Shown here: positions 8,497 through 15,751 of the stretch, in pieces
How the letters are laid out: the number at the start of each line of letters is the position of its first letter
How positions within the stretch are numbered: position 1 is the stretch's first letter
From: Sulfobacillus sp.
Lineage (GTDB): Bacteria; Bacillota; Sulfobacillia; Sulfobacillales; Sulfobacillaceae
Direction: 5' to 3'
DNA: 64,000 nucleotides
NCBI GenBank assembly: GCA_027309085.1
Contig: DAIDDL010000014.1
Location: 1 to 64,000, forward strand
The notes under the pieces: generated by a model
The model's database searches: none
What the model saw: only the letters and a program-made list of their open reading frames with translations
Told to the model about the DNA's origin: nothing
Program-made: the position numbers and the translations under genes

Positions 8497-8620
8497 CTTA
8501 AGTTCCGGTTGGCCCGAGCTTAAGTTTCGGTTGCCGGGATACTTAAGTTCCGGTGCCATGCCGCTTAAGTTCCGGTTGCGGGGGGCTTAAGTTTCGGTTT
8601 GTCGGCACTTAAGTTTCGGT
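8497..8620. repeat. Six phased 13-bp iterons (candidate parC centromere or origin)
   Basis: CTTAAGTTYCGGT occurs six times in direct orientation, starting at 8497, 8519, 8542, 8564, 8586 and 8608. The 22-23 bp period is close to two helical turns, so all copies face nearly the same side. Spacers between copies are GC-rich and unrelated. They sit just after two ParR-like genes and before the gene at 8853, in a 446-bp gap without a convincing ORF. Regular phased repeats beside parM-parR suggest the centromere; an iteron-type origin is the alternative. An AT-rich patch (CAGTTTTTTCCAAAT) follows at 8623. Confidence 0.85.
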
Positions 8621-8852
8621 TACAGTTTTTTCCAAATCGCTACAGCCTTTGTCCTGATTGCGATTCCGGGATCGGTCCAAGGGGTAAAATATAGAGCTAT
8701 TTTCCGATGTTCTTGCTGAAAGGCTTCTCGTGATCCGGTTTGAACTTTTCTTCCCCCAAAGTTTAGTGATTGGCGCTGTTCCATCCTGAGCGCCCCCTGT
8801 TCCGGTAACGTCTCGCAGATTCCTATTTCCCTATCGCTAGGAGGCCCTTCTC

Positions 8853-9548
8853 ATGCTCAATAGTCTCGGCAAACTCGAATGCATCCGCCAAGTCGTCGCT
8901 CCACCCGGCGTCGACTTGGCCACGGCTCCTGATCTCTACCGCACCCGTTTTAGCACCGCGTCGGAATGGCAAGAGGCCCTGCATGACTATGCCCGGTCTC
9001 TCACGGCCCATCCGACGCCTACGATGCCGCATCTCGACGCGGATCTCCTGGGCATTCGGTTCCGGGCTCCTGACAGCACCACGGTCCATGCGCTGTGGGA
9101 CGGGGAGTATTCGACACCCATCCTGCGCGTGTCGCGGGCCGCTCGGACGCTGCCCGGCCACGCGATGCTGGATGCCATTGTCCAGAACCGCATCGAGCAA
9201 GCTCCCGAAGCGTCCTTGTACTGGGAAGATCCCCAACTGGACTGGCTGCACGCGCAGCGTCCTGAGGGCAAACGGGTCATCGGCGTCCATGGCCAAGCCA
9301 CCTTGTTTCAGGCCCATGAAGGGGACACCTTGGTGGATACCCTGGTCACCCCGCAAGGCTGGTTTACGGAACGGCAGTACGACATTATTACGCCGGACTG
9401 GATGAAAGCCGCAGGCGCTTCCAAAGAGGCCATGGAGACCGTCAGGCAGGCGCTGGAGATTCCCAGCCTGTGGTATGCCGAACCCCGGCCGAAACCCCTA
9501 CGCAATCCGCATGCCGTTCCACGCCACCCCAAACCGCCACGGCTGTAA
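8853..9548 (+). CDS. Hypothetical 231-aa protein
   Basis: A strong AGGAGG lies before the ATG. The protein is soluble, rich in Pro, Trp and Asp, and has no motif I can name. It is the first gene after the iteron block and is followed 41 bases later by the small ORF and EAL gene, so it may share their transcript. The last 20 residues are Pro/Arg/His-rich (LRNPHAVPRHPKPPRL), possibly a nucleic-acid contact. Confidence 0.65.
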   Translation: MLNSLGKLECIRQVVAPPGVDLATAPDLYRTRFSTASEWQEALHDYARSLTAHPTPTMPHLDADLLGIRFRAPDSTTVHALWDGEYSTPILRVSRAARTLPGHAMLDAIVQNRIEQAPEASLYWEDPQLDWLHAQRPEGKRVIGVHGQATLFQAHEGDTLVDTLVTPQGWFTERQYDIITPDWMKAAGASKEAMETVRQALEIPSLWYAEPRPKPLRNPHAVPRHPKPPRL

Positions 9549-9589
9549 GACGGTGCGTTTCATCATTCCTGCTAAGGAGGACTGTTCTG

Positions 9590-9685
9590 ATGCTGTGTGA
9601 CCTGTTATTCCTTTGGACCCGTGCGGGGGTGCTTCGCGTTCCGGGTCTCCCGTCACGGCTCGCCGCGGAGGCGCTGTGCGTATGA
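9590..9685 (+). CDS. 31-aa ORF translationally coupled to the EAL gene
   Basis: AAGGAGG lies 8 bases before ATG 9590, and the TGA overlaps the ATG of the EAL gene as ATGA. The peptide is partly hydrophobic (MLCDLLFLWTRAG). The strong ribosome site and stop-start overlap suggest it is translated and governs ribosome supply to the EAL gene, which has no Shine-Dalgarno of its own as good. It may be a leader peptide rather than a functional protein. Confidence 0.5.
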   Translation: MLCDLLFLWTRAGVLRVPGLPSRLAAEALCV

Positions 9686-10416
9686 GTCAGACGCTCATTC
9701 CCACTTACCGGTCGTGGACCAAACCGTTAACCCTCGTGTGGCAACCGATTTGGACGCCGACCCAGGAACGGCGCGGCGAGATTCTGACCCGCGTCCATCC
9801 TCCGCAAACGGATTGGCTGCTCTCGCCACTGAAGTGGTGGCAGATGGCCGCCACCCTGGACCCGTATGTGGTCGCTGCCTTAGATCAATGGGTCTGGATG
9901 CGCGTCCATGTGCAAACGCCGGCCCGGTGGCATTGGCACATCAATATCTGGCCGCAGACGGTCTTAGTAGCATCCCAGTGGATCGCCGAGCAGGAGCCGC
10001 AAGCGATTGCCTTAGAGATGACCGAGCAATGGCCGTGGTCACCAGACTTGTGGAGCCTGTTTACCGATGTGTGGATGGCGCGGGGCGGCCGTGTCTGGGT
10101 CGATGACTGGACCGATCCGATGGCCTTGCCGCCCTGGTCTCATTTAACCGGTGTCAAGGTGGACAGGACGGTGTGGGACGCCAACCGATTAACTCCCGCG
10201 TCTGTGGCCCAGTGGACGCAGTTTGTCACCCGGTGCCATGACCAGGGCTTGCTGGTGGTGGCCGAAGGGATTGAAACGGTGCATCAGCAAGAGGCCGCGC
10301 TGGCGTGCGGCTGTGACGGCTTGCAAGGGTTTTTGTGGGGCCATCCGCAGCCGTGGCCGGAGCCGGAGCGTGATGCCCTTGATGCTGTTGTCAGAGGGTA
10401 CGGCGAAGAATGGTAA
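9682..10416 (+). CDS. EAL-domain cyclic-di-GMP phosphodiesterase-like protein
   Basis: The whole 244-aa protein is one EAL domain. Signature residues appear in order: QPIW at 21-24, EIL (a variant of EAL) at 33-35, N88, LEMTE with E112, DD at 141-142, K159 in GVKVDR, VVAEGIET with E195/E198, and LQGFLWGHP with Q215. EAL enzymes hydrolyse c-di-GMP using two metals; almost all metal and catalytic positions are kept, so activity is plausible. The loop after DD reads WTDP instead of FGTG, a deviation that may affect dimerisation or activity. No sensor or GGDEF domain is attached. It starts within the stop of a 31-aa leader ORF. An EAL gene on an element like this may alter host signalling or a nucleotide-based defence (inference). 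Confidence 0.85.
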   Translation: MSQTLIPTYRSWTKPLTLVWQPIWTPTQERRGEILTRVHPPQTDWLLSPLKWWQMAATLDPYVVAALDQWVWMRVHVQTPARWHWHINIWPQTVLVASQWIAEQEPQAIALEMTEQWPWSPDLWSLFTDVWMARGGRVWVDDWTDPMALPPWSHLTGVKVDRTVWDANRLTPASVAQWTQFVTRCHDQGLLVVAEGIETVHQQEAALACGCDGLQGFLWGHPQPWPEPERDALDAVVRGYGEEW

Positions 10417-10439
10417 GCCAGCGCCTCTTAGGCTACCTT

Positions 10440-10472
10440 GGAAGCGGTGGGGAATCCCTGCCCACCGCTTCC
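10440..10472. terminator. GC-rich inter-gene hairpin
   Basis: GGAAGCGGTGGG pairs perfectly with CCCACCGCTTCC (12 bp, 9-base loop) between the EAL and macro-domain genes. There is no T-run, so it may be a weak terminator or an RNA-stability element. Confidence 0.5.
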
Positions 10473-10535
10473 GAGTCACACGGCGTGCTGTGCCTAGACA
10501 CGCCCCTCATTCTCTCATTCAAGGAGTGATACGGT

Positions 10536-11129
10536 ATGCCCTCTCTCCCATTGACTATGGTCTTGATGGACCGCCGCCCGGCTTTAGTGCGCGCTTGGAC
10601 TCGCGCCTTTGTTGATACGCCCATTACCGTCCGGCACGGCAACATTCTGAGGGCGGCGGAAGGCCACACGCTCATCTCGCCCGCGAACAGCTTTGGGTGG
10701 ATGGATGGGGGCTTTGATGATGCGATCCGCCGCACGTATCAGATGACAGGCGTCGATATTATGACCCGCGTCCAAAACGCCATCACCGCCCAAGCTGACG
10801 GGGAATTGCTGGTGGGGCAGGCCCTGGTCATTCCGACCCCGGAGGGCCCCTTTCCGTATCTGATCAGTGCGCCGACCATGCGCAAGCCGGGGCCGGTGCC
10901 GTGGAGTGCCAACGCCTATCTGGCTTTTCGCGCGATTTTACGCACAGCCTGGATGTGGAACCAGTCCCATCCCGATACGCCGTTGCCTGCGCTCTATGTG
11001 CCAGGTCTGGCGACCGGAGCGGGGCTGATGTCTCCCAGACGCGCCGCGCGGCAAATGCGGGCGGCTTGGGAGACCGGTTGTGCGCCGGGCGCAACGCCTG
11101 TCCCCACTTCTCTCACCTTTGGAGGTTGA
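10536..11129 (+). CDS. Macro-domain (ADP-ribose-binding) protein
   Basis: Macro-domain motifs are clear: an early strand with HGNIL, then LISPANSFGWMDGGFDDAIR (ligand loop 1), and late VPGLATGAGLMSPRRAARQM (ligand loop 2). Macro domains bind or hydrolyse ADP-ribose and its derivatives. The phage-type layout with PANSFGWMDGG is usual for stand-alone bacterial and viral members of about 180-200 aa, and this one is 197 aa. AAGGAG precedes ATG 10536. Neighbours are an EAL enzyme and a ParB-Dam fusion. It may reverse ADP-ribosylation or sequester nucleotide signals made by host defence; this role is inference. Confidence 0.85.
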   Translation: MPSLPLTMVLMDRRPALVRAWTRAFVDTPITVRHGNILRAAEGHTLISPANSFGWMDGGFDDAIRRTYQMTGVDIMTRVQNAITAQADGELLVGQALVIPTPEGPFPYLISAPTMRKPGPVPWSANAYLAFRAILRTAWMWNQSHPDTPLPALYVPGLATGAGLMSPRRAARQMRAAWETGCAPGATPVPTSLTFGG

Positions 11130-11133
11130 TACC

Positions 11134-12315
11134 ATGGACATCTTTGAAGACTATGCGATTCACCCCTTAGCGTTCTTGATTCCCGCGATGAGCGCCGAAG
11201 AACTGGCGCGGCTGACCGAAGACATTGCGGCGCATGGCCTCGTGGAGCCGATTGTGCTCCACGAAGGGCAGATTCTGGATGGCCGGCACCGCTACCAAGC
11301 GTGTCAGACAGCTGGTGTGGAACCGCACTTCACCGTGTTTGACGGAGAGGACCCCGTGGCGTTCGTGCTCTCGAAGAACCTGCACCGAAGGCATCTCACC
11401 AGCGGCCAGAAAGCGGCCATTGCGGTGGAGGCCTTGCCGCTGTTGGAAGAGCAGGCGAAGAAGCGGCAAATCGCCGGAGCGCAATTAGGCGCGGCACTAA
11501 CCAATAATGCGTCGCCGGAGCGCCTTCCGGAAAAAATTCCGGAAGGCGAAGAAGCCCGTGCTAAAGCCGCCACGCTTACCGGCACTAATCCTCGCTACGT
11601 TTCTGACGCCAAGAAGATTGCGCAGACCGCCCCGGATGTCCTCACGGCCATGAAAGAGGGAGCGGTGACCATGACCGAAGCCAAGACCTTGGCCCGGCAA
11701 GACCCGCCGACGCGCAAGGAAATCCTCTCAGCCCTCTCCGACCTGACCCCGGACGAGCGGCGGGAAGTCATGGGCGCGTATCAGGTGCCGATGCTGTCCG
11801 TCCACCACTCGTCCGAGTCGGACGAGTGGTACACGCCGTCGTTTCTAGTAGAGCGCGTGGTGGCCGCCTTGGGAGCCATTGACGTGGATCCTTGTGCCAA
11901 TGCGGAGAAGACCGTCCCGGCCGGCCAGCATTTCACCCGCGAGGACGATGGCTTAGCCCAGCCGTGGTCTGGTACGGTGTTCATGAACCCTCCTTATGGC
12001 CGCGAGATTGATGCCTGGGTCACGAAACTCCTGGACGAATACACCGCCGGGCGCGTCACCGGGGCCATTGCGTTAGTGCCCGCCCGGGTGGACACGGAAT
12101 GGTTCCGGCGCTTGCAAGCCTTTCCCGTGGCGTTTTGGCATGGCCGCATTGCCTTCATCGGCCCGAACGGGGTCTTGAATCCCGCGCCCTTTCCCAGTGC
12201 GCTTGTCGGCGTCGGGCTGTCTGCCGCCGACCTCGATGTGGTCTTCGGTGATGTCGCCACGGTCTATGTGGCGCTGCCAGCGTTAGGAGGCATGTCTCAT
12301 GGTGATTTGGAGTGA
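11134..12315 (+). CDS. ParB-like domain fused to Dam-type N6-adenine methyltransferase
   Basis: Residues 1-110 are a ParB/Sulfiredoxin-type domain (LTEDIAAHGLVEPIVLHEG, ILDGRHRYQACQ, FVLSKNLHRRHLT). A helical linker with an HTH-like part follows (to about residue 230). The C-terminal ~160 residues are a phage Dam-type methyltransferase: DEWYTPSFLVERV, IDVDPCAN, the catalytic NPPYG near residue 288, and IALVPARVDTEWF. Such enzymes methylate adenine-N6 in DNA, often to shield it from restriction. GGAGG lies before ATG 11134; the longer frame from 11080 overlaps the macro gene and lacks a site. The next gene overlaps its 3' end by 17 bases. A ParB domain (now known as a CTP-binding fold) fused to a methyltransferase is seen in phages and plasmids. 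Confidence 0.88.
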   Translation: MDIFEDYAIHPLAFLIPAMSAEELARLTEDIAAHGLVEPIVLHEGQILDGRHRYQACQTAGVEPHFTVFDGEDPVAFVLSKNLHRRHLTSGQKAAIAVEALPLLEEQAKKRQIAGAQLGAALTNNASPERLPEKIPEGEEARAKAATLTGTNPRYVSDAKKIAQTAPDVLTAMKEGAVTMTEAKTLARQDPPTRKEILSALSDLTPDERREVMGAYQVPMLSVHHSSESDEWYTPSFLVERVVAALGAIDVDPCANAEKTVPAGQHFTREDDGLAQPWSGTVFMNPPYGREIDAWVTKLLDEYTAGRVTGAIALVPARVDTEWFRRLQAFPVAFWHGRIAFIGPNGVLNPAPFPSALVGVGLSAADLDVVFGDVATVYVALPALGGMSHGDLE

Positions 12316-12550
12316 CCGCTTTCGGCGGCAGCACGACCGGCTCCCGCCGGACACGCAAGTCGTCGTGCTCAAAATCCTGCGGAAACTGCAAACCCAAGGA
12401 GCGTGCCGGATAAAAGCGCTGAGCGCCTATCCCGGTCTCTATGAAATCCGCGTCAATTCGAGTATGCGCCTGATTCTCGAACGGCATACCACCGGGCATT
12501 GGTATGTGCGCAGTGTCGGGGAGCACGGCCCGATTCTCAGGCGGCCCTAA
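12299..12550 (+). CDS. RelE/ParE-fold toxin-like protein (83 aa)
   Basis: Length and pattern fit the RelE superfamily: SDRFRRQHDRLPPDTQ, YPGLYEIRVNSSMRLILE, then VRSVGEHGPI near the end, matching the usual YEIRV..yRii...vg.H core. RelE-type toxins cut mRNA on the ribosome; ParE types poison gyrase. The start has AGGAGG upstream and overlaps the methyltransferase gene. No antitoxin-like gene is adjacent (the next product is membrane-bound), so it could be an orphan or a non-toxic family member. Confidence 0.6.
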   Translation: MVIWSDRFRRQHDRLPPDTQVVVLKILRKLQTQGACRIKALSAYPGLYEIRVNSSMRLILERHTTGHWYVRSVGEHGPILRRP

Positions 12551-12576
12551 TGCGCCCTACGGAGGAATGTGAACAG

Positions 12577-12960
12577 ATGTGTGTCTGGCTTCTTGGCAGT
12601 ATCCTGGGCCTCGTTTTGGCCCATGAACTCGCGCATATTCTCGTCACCCGCCTTTATGGTGGGAAATTTTTGGGGATAGTGGGAGACTGGCAGCACGGGC
12701 GAATTGGGGTCGCGTTAGAGGTGAGCCCGCTCACGCCCTCGCAATTTCGGCAGACCCTTATAGCGGCTCCCATTGCCGAAGCGCTCTGGCTCGGGCTAGT
12801 GTGTCATGGGATGCCGGAGCTCTGGCTCTGGTGGCGCTGGATTCTCCCGGTCCACTGGGGCCTCAACGCCTGGCCGTTCGGATCGACGGACGGGGCGCGG
12901 TGGTGGCAGTCATGGCGGCCAGTTCCACTTGTTTCCGACATCTCGTCAAAAGGAGGCTAA
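12577..12960 (+). CDS. Miniature M50-like membrane metalloprotease
   Basis: HELAH at residues 16-20 lies within a hydrophobic segment, and LNAWPFGSTDG near residue 97-107 matches the NxxP...DG second zinc motif of site-2 (M50) proteases. These cut substrates inside the membrane. At 128 aa it is far smaller than classical members, and only the catalytic core is visible. GGAGGA lies before ATG 12577; ATG 12550 is an alternative. A second protein with the same pair of motifs lies on the other strand at 13455-13976. Confidence 0.6.
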   Translation: MCVWLLGSILGLVLAHELAHILVTRLYGGKFLGIVGDWQHGRIGVALEVSPLTPSQFRQTLIAAPIAEALWLGLVCHGMPELWLWWRWILPVHWGLNAWPFGSTDGARWWQSWRPVPLVSDISSKGG

Positions 12961-12965
12961 CGACG

Positions 12966-14075
12966 ATGCGAGCTTTTTTATGGTCAGCCTGCTTTAGGCT
13001 CCCTGAATGGTTTTTCGGTCTCTTTCTTGGTGCCGTTTTACTGATCTGGAACCCGATGGGCTGGTCGATTCTTCGTGTGGTGTGGGTCCTGCACCTTTTA
13101 GCAGGGATAGCCCTCGCCTCGGTGTTGGGGCTGTTGTCCTTTCGATGGGGCTCAGCTCGTTGTTTTCCTCCGGTATCTCGACGGGAGAGGAAAGACGAGG
13201 CGGTATCCGCAGGATCCCCCCCGATGTATGCCATCCACGTGCATACCCTAGCGGGTGCGATTTTTGTGGGACTCGTGCTCACCATGCCCCGCAGGCTGTG
13301 GTCAAAACCTCCGCACTCGCTCCATGCGCTGGGACCCTTGGTGCATTTCTTATGGCGCTGGGGTTTCCCGGCGTTAGGGATCGAGGTGATGAGTCTGGGA
13401 ATCATATTTCTGGGCATGGGCTATCGCAATTCCGAAGATACTATGTCGGTTAGGCTAGATGCGTCCCGTGGCAGCCCAATGTATCATCAGCAAAAGACCC
13501 AATACCGTTCCCATCCCCATCAGTACGCCCTCAAGAATACACAGACCATGCATCAGACGGAGAGAGCCAGGCACAGACTGCTTCAAGGCGCTCATCGTTT
13601 TCGCCCCATCCATGATCGGCGGCCATGGCATCATGTCCAAACATATCGTAGTGCCTCCAAAGACCAAGATTATGGGAGCTACAGACCACAAGAGACTACC
13701 AACAATCCCGGTGACTATAGCAACGAGGCCGACTCCAGACAAGCTCATCCCCAAGCGATGCCCAACCTTGCGAATGGGTTCCTGTACCCTCACCTGACTC
13801 ACTCCAGGGACGATGCCCATTCGCCATCGACGACCGCGAAGAATCCAAGGAGCCGATCCGATGCGCCAGTCTTTCACAGAATAATGCCCCCATGCCAAAA
13901 AGAGGCGATGTCCTCCTTCATGAAGGAGGCTTATTCCCATATACAGGCCATACAGTACGATAAGACGTATGATCATATATGGATAACCTCCCGTACTCTG
14001 ATTCGCCTTAGTCTGATCGTTCTCCTGTCTATGGGCTTAGCGCATATCGGCATTGTGCTATGGCTCCGGACCTGA
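12966..14075 (+). CDS. Membrane protein, 3' extent doubtful
   Basis: AAGGAGG precedes ATG 12966. The first ~160 residues contain four convincing membrane segments (for example VVWVLHLLAGIALASVLGLL). From about base 13450 the frame runs antisense through the minus-strand M50-like gene, and its translation turns hydrophilic, His/Gln/Arg-rich and shadow-like before a last hydrophobic stretch. Another frame has a stop at 13451-13453, right at the convergent boundary with the minus gene, so the real protein may be ~160 aa with a frameshift here. Only the N-terminal part is well supported. Confidence 0.45.
   Translation: MRAFLWSACFRLPEWFFGLFLGAVLLIWNPMGWSILRVVWVLHLLAGIALASVLGLLSFRWGSARCFPPVSRRERKDEAVSAGSPPMYAIHVHTLAGAIFVGLVLTMPRRLWSKPPHSLHALGPLVHFLWRWGFPALGIEVMSLGIIFLGMGYRNSEDTMSVRLDASRGSPMYHQQKTQYRSHPHQYALKNTQTMHQTERARHRLLQGAHRFRPIHDRRPWHHVQTYRSASKDQDYGSYRPQETTNNPGDYSNEADSRQAHPQAMPNLANGFLYPHLTHSRDDAHSPSTTAKNPRSRSDAPVFHRIMPPCQKEAMSSFMKEAYSHIQAIQYDKTYDHIWITSRTLIRLSLIVLLSMGLAHIGIVLWLRT
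13455..13976 (-). CDS. M50-like membrane metalloprotease on the minus strand
   Basis: The 173-aa product has HEGGH at residues 19-23 in a hydrophobic helix, then a long membrane segment (SLSGVGLVAIVTGIVGSLLW) and LDMMPWPPIMDG, which fits the second M50 zinc motif. A GGGAGG ribosome site lies upstream on the minus strand. This layout matches small site-2-protease-like proteins. It is one of only two convincing minus-strand genes here and lies antisense to the tail of a + ORF. It may have arrived together with the similar + strand protease at 12577. Confidence 0.6.
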   Translation of the reverse strand: MIIRLIVLYGLYMGISLLHEGGHRLFLAWGHYSVKDWRIGSAPWILRGRRWRMGIVPGVSQVRVQEPIRKVGHRLGMSLSGVGLVAIVTGIVGSLLWSVAPIILVFGGTTICLDMMPWPPIMDGAKTMSALKQSVPGSLRLMHGLCILEGVLMGMGTVLGLLLMIHWAATGRI

Positions 14076-14199
14076 GCTGGGAATACCACCGGTGGCCTTT
14101 TTTGAGGCGTTAAGGCCGATTAGTGACGACGGGATGGGTTCTAGGCCGTGACCGGCCTAGATAGCATCAGGCATTCTCTTTCAGGAGGTGCTTTGCCTG

Positions 14200-14538
14200 A
14201 TGTCCGATTTTCTCAGTTTCTGCCTGTGTGACCAGTGCTGCCGCCCTACGGATGTTGCTCGTTTGCAGAGTGTGTGCCCCTCTGACACCTCGATGCCTCT
14301 CCGTGTCTGTCCTGACTGTTGCATGGATATTCTCTGGAACACCGCAGATGGCGTCATTCCTCTCCCTGATCCGTGGGAACAGACGCCCACGTGGCTGCAA
14401 TCGATCTTTCTGAGTCGGTGGTTTCGTTTCCGTGCCGTCCAGTGGCTATGGACGCACACTTACCGGAGCCATTTGCGGCAGCCACTTTTAACGGAGAGCC
14501 CAGAGCTTGAGCGGACCGGACAGCCACTGATTGGATAG
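14200..14538 (+). CDS. Cysteine-rich putative zinc protein (112 aa)
   Basis: AGGAGG lies 11 bases before ATG 14200. The N-terminal 45 residues hold two cysteine pairs (CLCDQCC and CPDCC), a likely zinc site. The remainder is Trp- and Arg-rich. No family recognised. Confidence 0.6.
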   Translation: MSDFLSFCLCDQCCRPTDVARLQSVCPSDTSMPLRVCPDCCMDILWNTADGVIPLPDPWEQTPTWLQSIFLSRWFRFRAVQWLWTHTYRSHLRQPLLTESPELERTGQPLIG

Positions 14539-14572
14539 CGGGGTGTTTTGCGAAAGGAGCGACAGAGACCCA

Positions 14573-14743
14573 ATGACACTCCCAGACCGTCAACCTGCCG
14601 ATTTTGTTCTGGCTCACTGGATGCGTGATCCCGATGGGCTCACCGCTTTTATCTTGGACTGGTAGCCGGGATCGCCGCCGGCATGGATCCTGCGGGTATT
14701 GATGGCGCAGCACCGCCTGCGCCTGTGGTGGCGACGGCGTTAA
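14573..14743 (+). pseudogene. 56-codon small gene interrupted by one amber codon
   Basis: AAAGGAG precedes ATG 14573. The first 30 codons end at TAG 14663-14665, but the same frame continues as normal protein-like sequence (SPPAWILRVLMAQHRLRLW) to TAA 14741. The simplest reading is a small gene broken by a single nonsense change. It could also be a 30-aa peptide. Confidence 0.4.
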
Positions 14744-14760
14744 GCGCCGTGCCTTTCCTT

Positions 14761-14801
14761 CGTAGCATACGCCCTTTCTTTTTACCAGGGCGCATGCTAC
14801 G
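14761..14801. terminator. Hairpin with T-rich loop
   Basis: CGTAGCATACGCCCT and AGGGCGCATGCTACG pair over 15 positions with one mismatch around an 11-base loop. It follows the interrupted small gene and precedes the coiled-coil pseudogene. Confidence 0.5.
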
Positions 14802-14842
14802 CTAACGGAAAGGAGCCGCTGTTTGTGGAAGGAGATCATCCT

Positions 14843-15219
14843 ATGCCGGATCAACCTCCCATGCCGCCGACGACCCAAGATTTCCCCGATCACTGGGGAT
14901 TTATCTCTTACAGGCCATCAATCGACTCGATGACAAGATTGATGCCGTGCGGCGCGACTAAGAACGCACGGCCCACGATTTGCGCCAAGATATTCATGCA
15001 CTGGATGCCAAGATTGATCAAAAGGTGGATGCGCTAGATACCCAATTTACCGCTCAAATCGAGCAGAAGATCGATACCTTAGATACTAAAATTGAGCAGA
15101 AGGTCGATGCTTTAGATGCCAAATTCGATCAAAAGCTGACCAACTTGCAATACTGGTATTGGGGCACTTTTGTCGTGATTATCGTCGGGTTTGTGACGCT
15201 GTTTTTCACCCATGCCTAA
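14843..15219 (+). pseudogene. Decayed coiled-coil membrane-anchored protein
   Basis: It is closely similar to the intact gene at 26011-26331. The start (PPMPPTTQDFPDHWGF) and end (LQYWYWGTFVVIIVGFVTLFFT) match that protein. Relative to it, one base is lost after GGGGATT (about 14911), and the restored frame meets TAA near 14961 where the other copy has CAG. An ORF restarts at TTG 14980 and covers the heptad region (KIDQKVDALD) and membrane anchor. The intact protein has a coiled coil and one C-terminal membrane span. With two lesions this copy is a pseudogene, although the 79-codon tail could still be made. Confidence 0.75.
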
Positions 15220-15307
15220 ACCGCACGTGCCCCGCCTCTACGAGCCGACTCCCGTCGGCTCGTTTTGTCTTACGGGGACTGCACACAATCAGAAAGGACG
15301 AGTTGCT

Positions 15308-15676
15308 ATGAAACGGTTGTCCCTCTATCTGGCCGGCCCCATGACGGGCCTGCCCGATTACAACTATCCCGCGTTCTTTGCGGCGGCCGACTTGTTACGT
15401 CACGCTGGCTACATCGTGCTGAATCCCGCCGACATTGGGCTCCATCCAACGTGGACCTGGGCCGATTATATGCGTGTCGGGCTGGAGACATTAACGGACC
15501 AGGCGGAGGCCGTCGCCGTGCTGCCGGGCTGGGAACACTCGCGCGGCGCGCGGATTGAAGTCCGCATTGCGCACCGCTTCCGCCTCCCCGTGCATACGGC
15601 GTATACGTGGCATGCGCTCGCAGCGTTTTCCCCGCTGTCCTCTCACTCAGCATCCTGTGGGATAGAAACGATATAG
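15308..15676 (+). CDS. DUF4406 nucleoside-deoxyribosyltransferase-like protein
   Basis: The sequence opens with LSLYLAGPMTGLPDYNYPAF and continues with GYIVLNPADIG, DYMRVGLETL and AVAVLPGWEHSRGARIEVRIA, the full set of DUF4406 motifs. The fold resembles nucleoside 2-deoxyribosyltransferases, which bind nucleotides or NAD-like ligands; the exact reaction of DUF4406 is not known to me. ATG 15308 follows GAAAGGAC with suitable spacing. The last 25 residues are not family-like. It lies in the string of small cargo genes. Confidence 0.8.
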   Translation: MKRLSLYLAGPMTGLPDYNYPAFFAAADLLRHAGYIVLNPADIGLHPTWTWADYMRVGLETLTDQAEAVAVLPGWEHSRGARIEVRIAHRFRLPVHTAYTWHALAAFSPLSSHSASCGIETI

Positions 15677-15687
15677 AAAGGATCGGG

Positions 15688-15718
15688 CCATCCCGCAGGG
15701 TGCTTCCCTGCGGGATGG
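15688..15718. terminator. GC-rich inter-gene hairpin
   Basis: CCATCCCGCAGGG pairs perfectly with its complement over 13 bp around TGCTT. It separates the DUF4406 gene from the next gene. No T-run follows. Confidence 0.6.
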
Positions 15719-15751
15719 GTGAGGTATTCCTCAAGAAAGGAGTTTTTTCTC

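Noticed and set aside
8365-8559. Minus-strand ORF over the iterons
   Set aside because: Its repeats only mirror the DNA repeats.
8497-8620. Iterons as a CRISPR array
   Set aside because: Units are 13 bp with 9-10 bp spacers, far too short, and no cas gene lies near; the Cas4-like gene at 60 kb is alone.
13007-13453. + ORF in a second frame over the membrane gene
   Set aside because: Lacks a ribosome site and membrane pattern; noted only because its stop marks the convergent boundary.
15306-15734. Minus-strand ORF opposite DUF4406
   Set aside because: Antisense to a clear family member, Arg/Pro-rich shadow.
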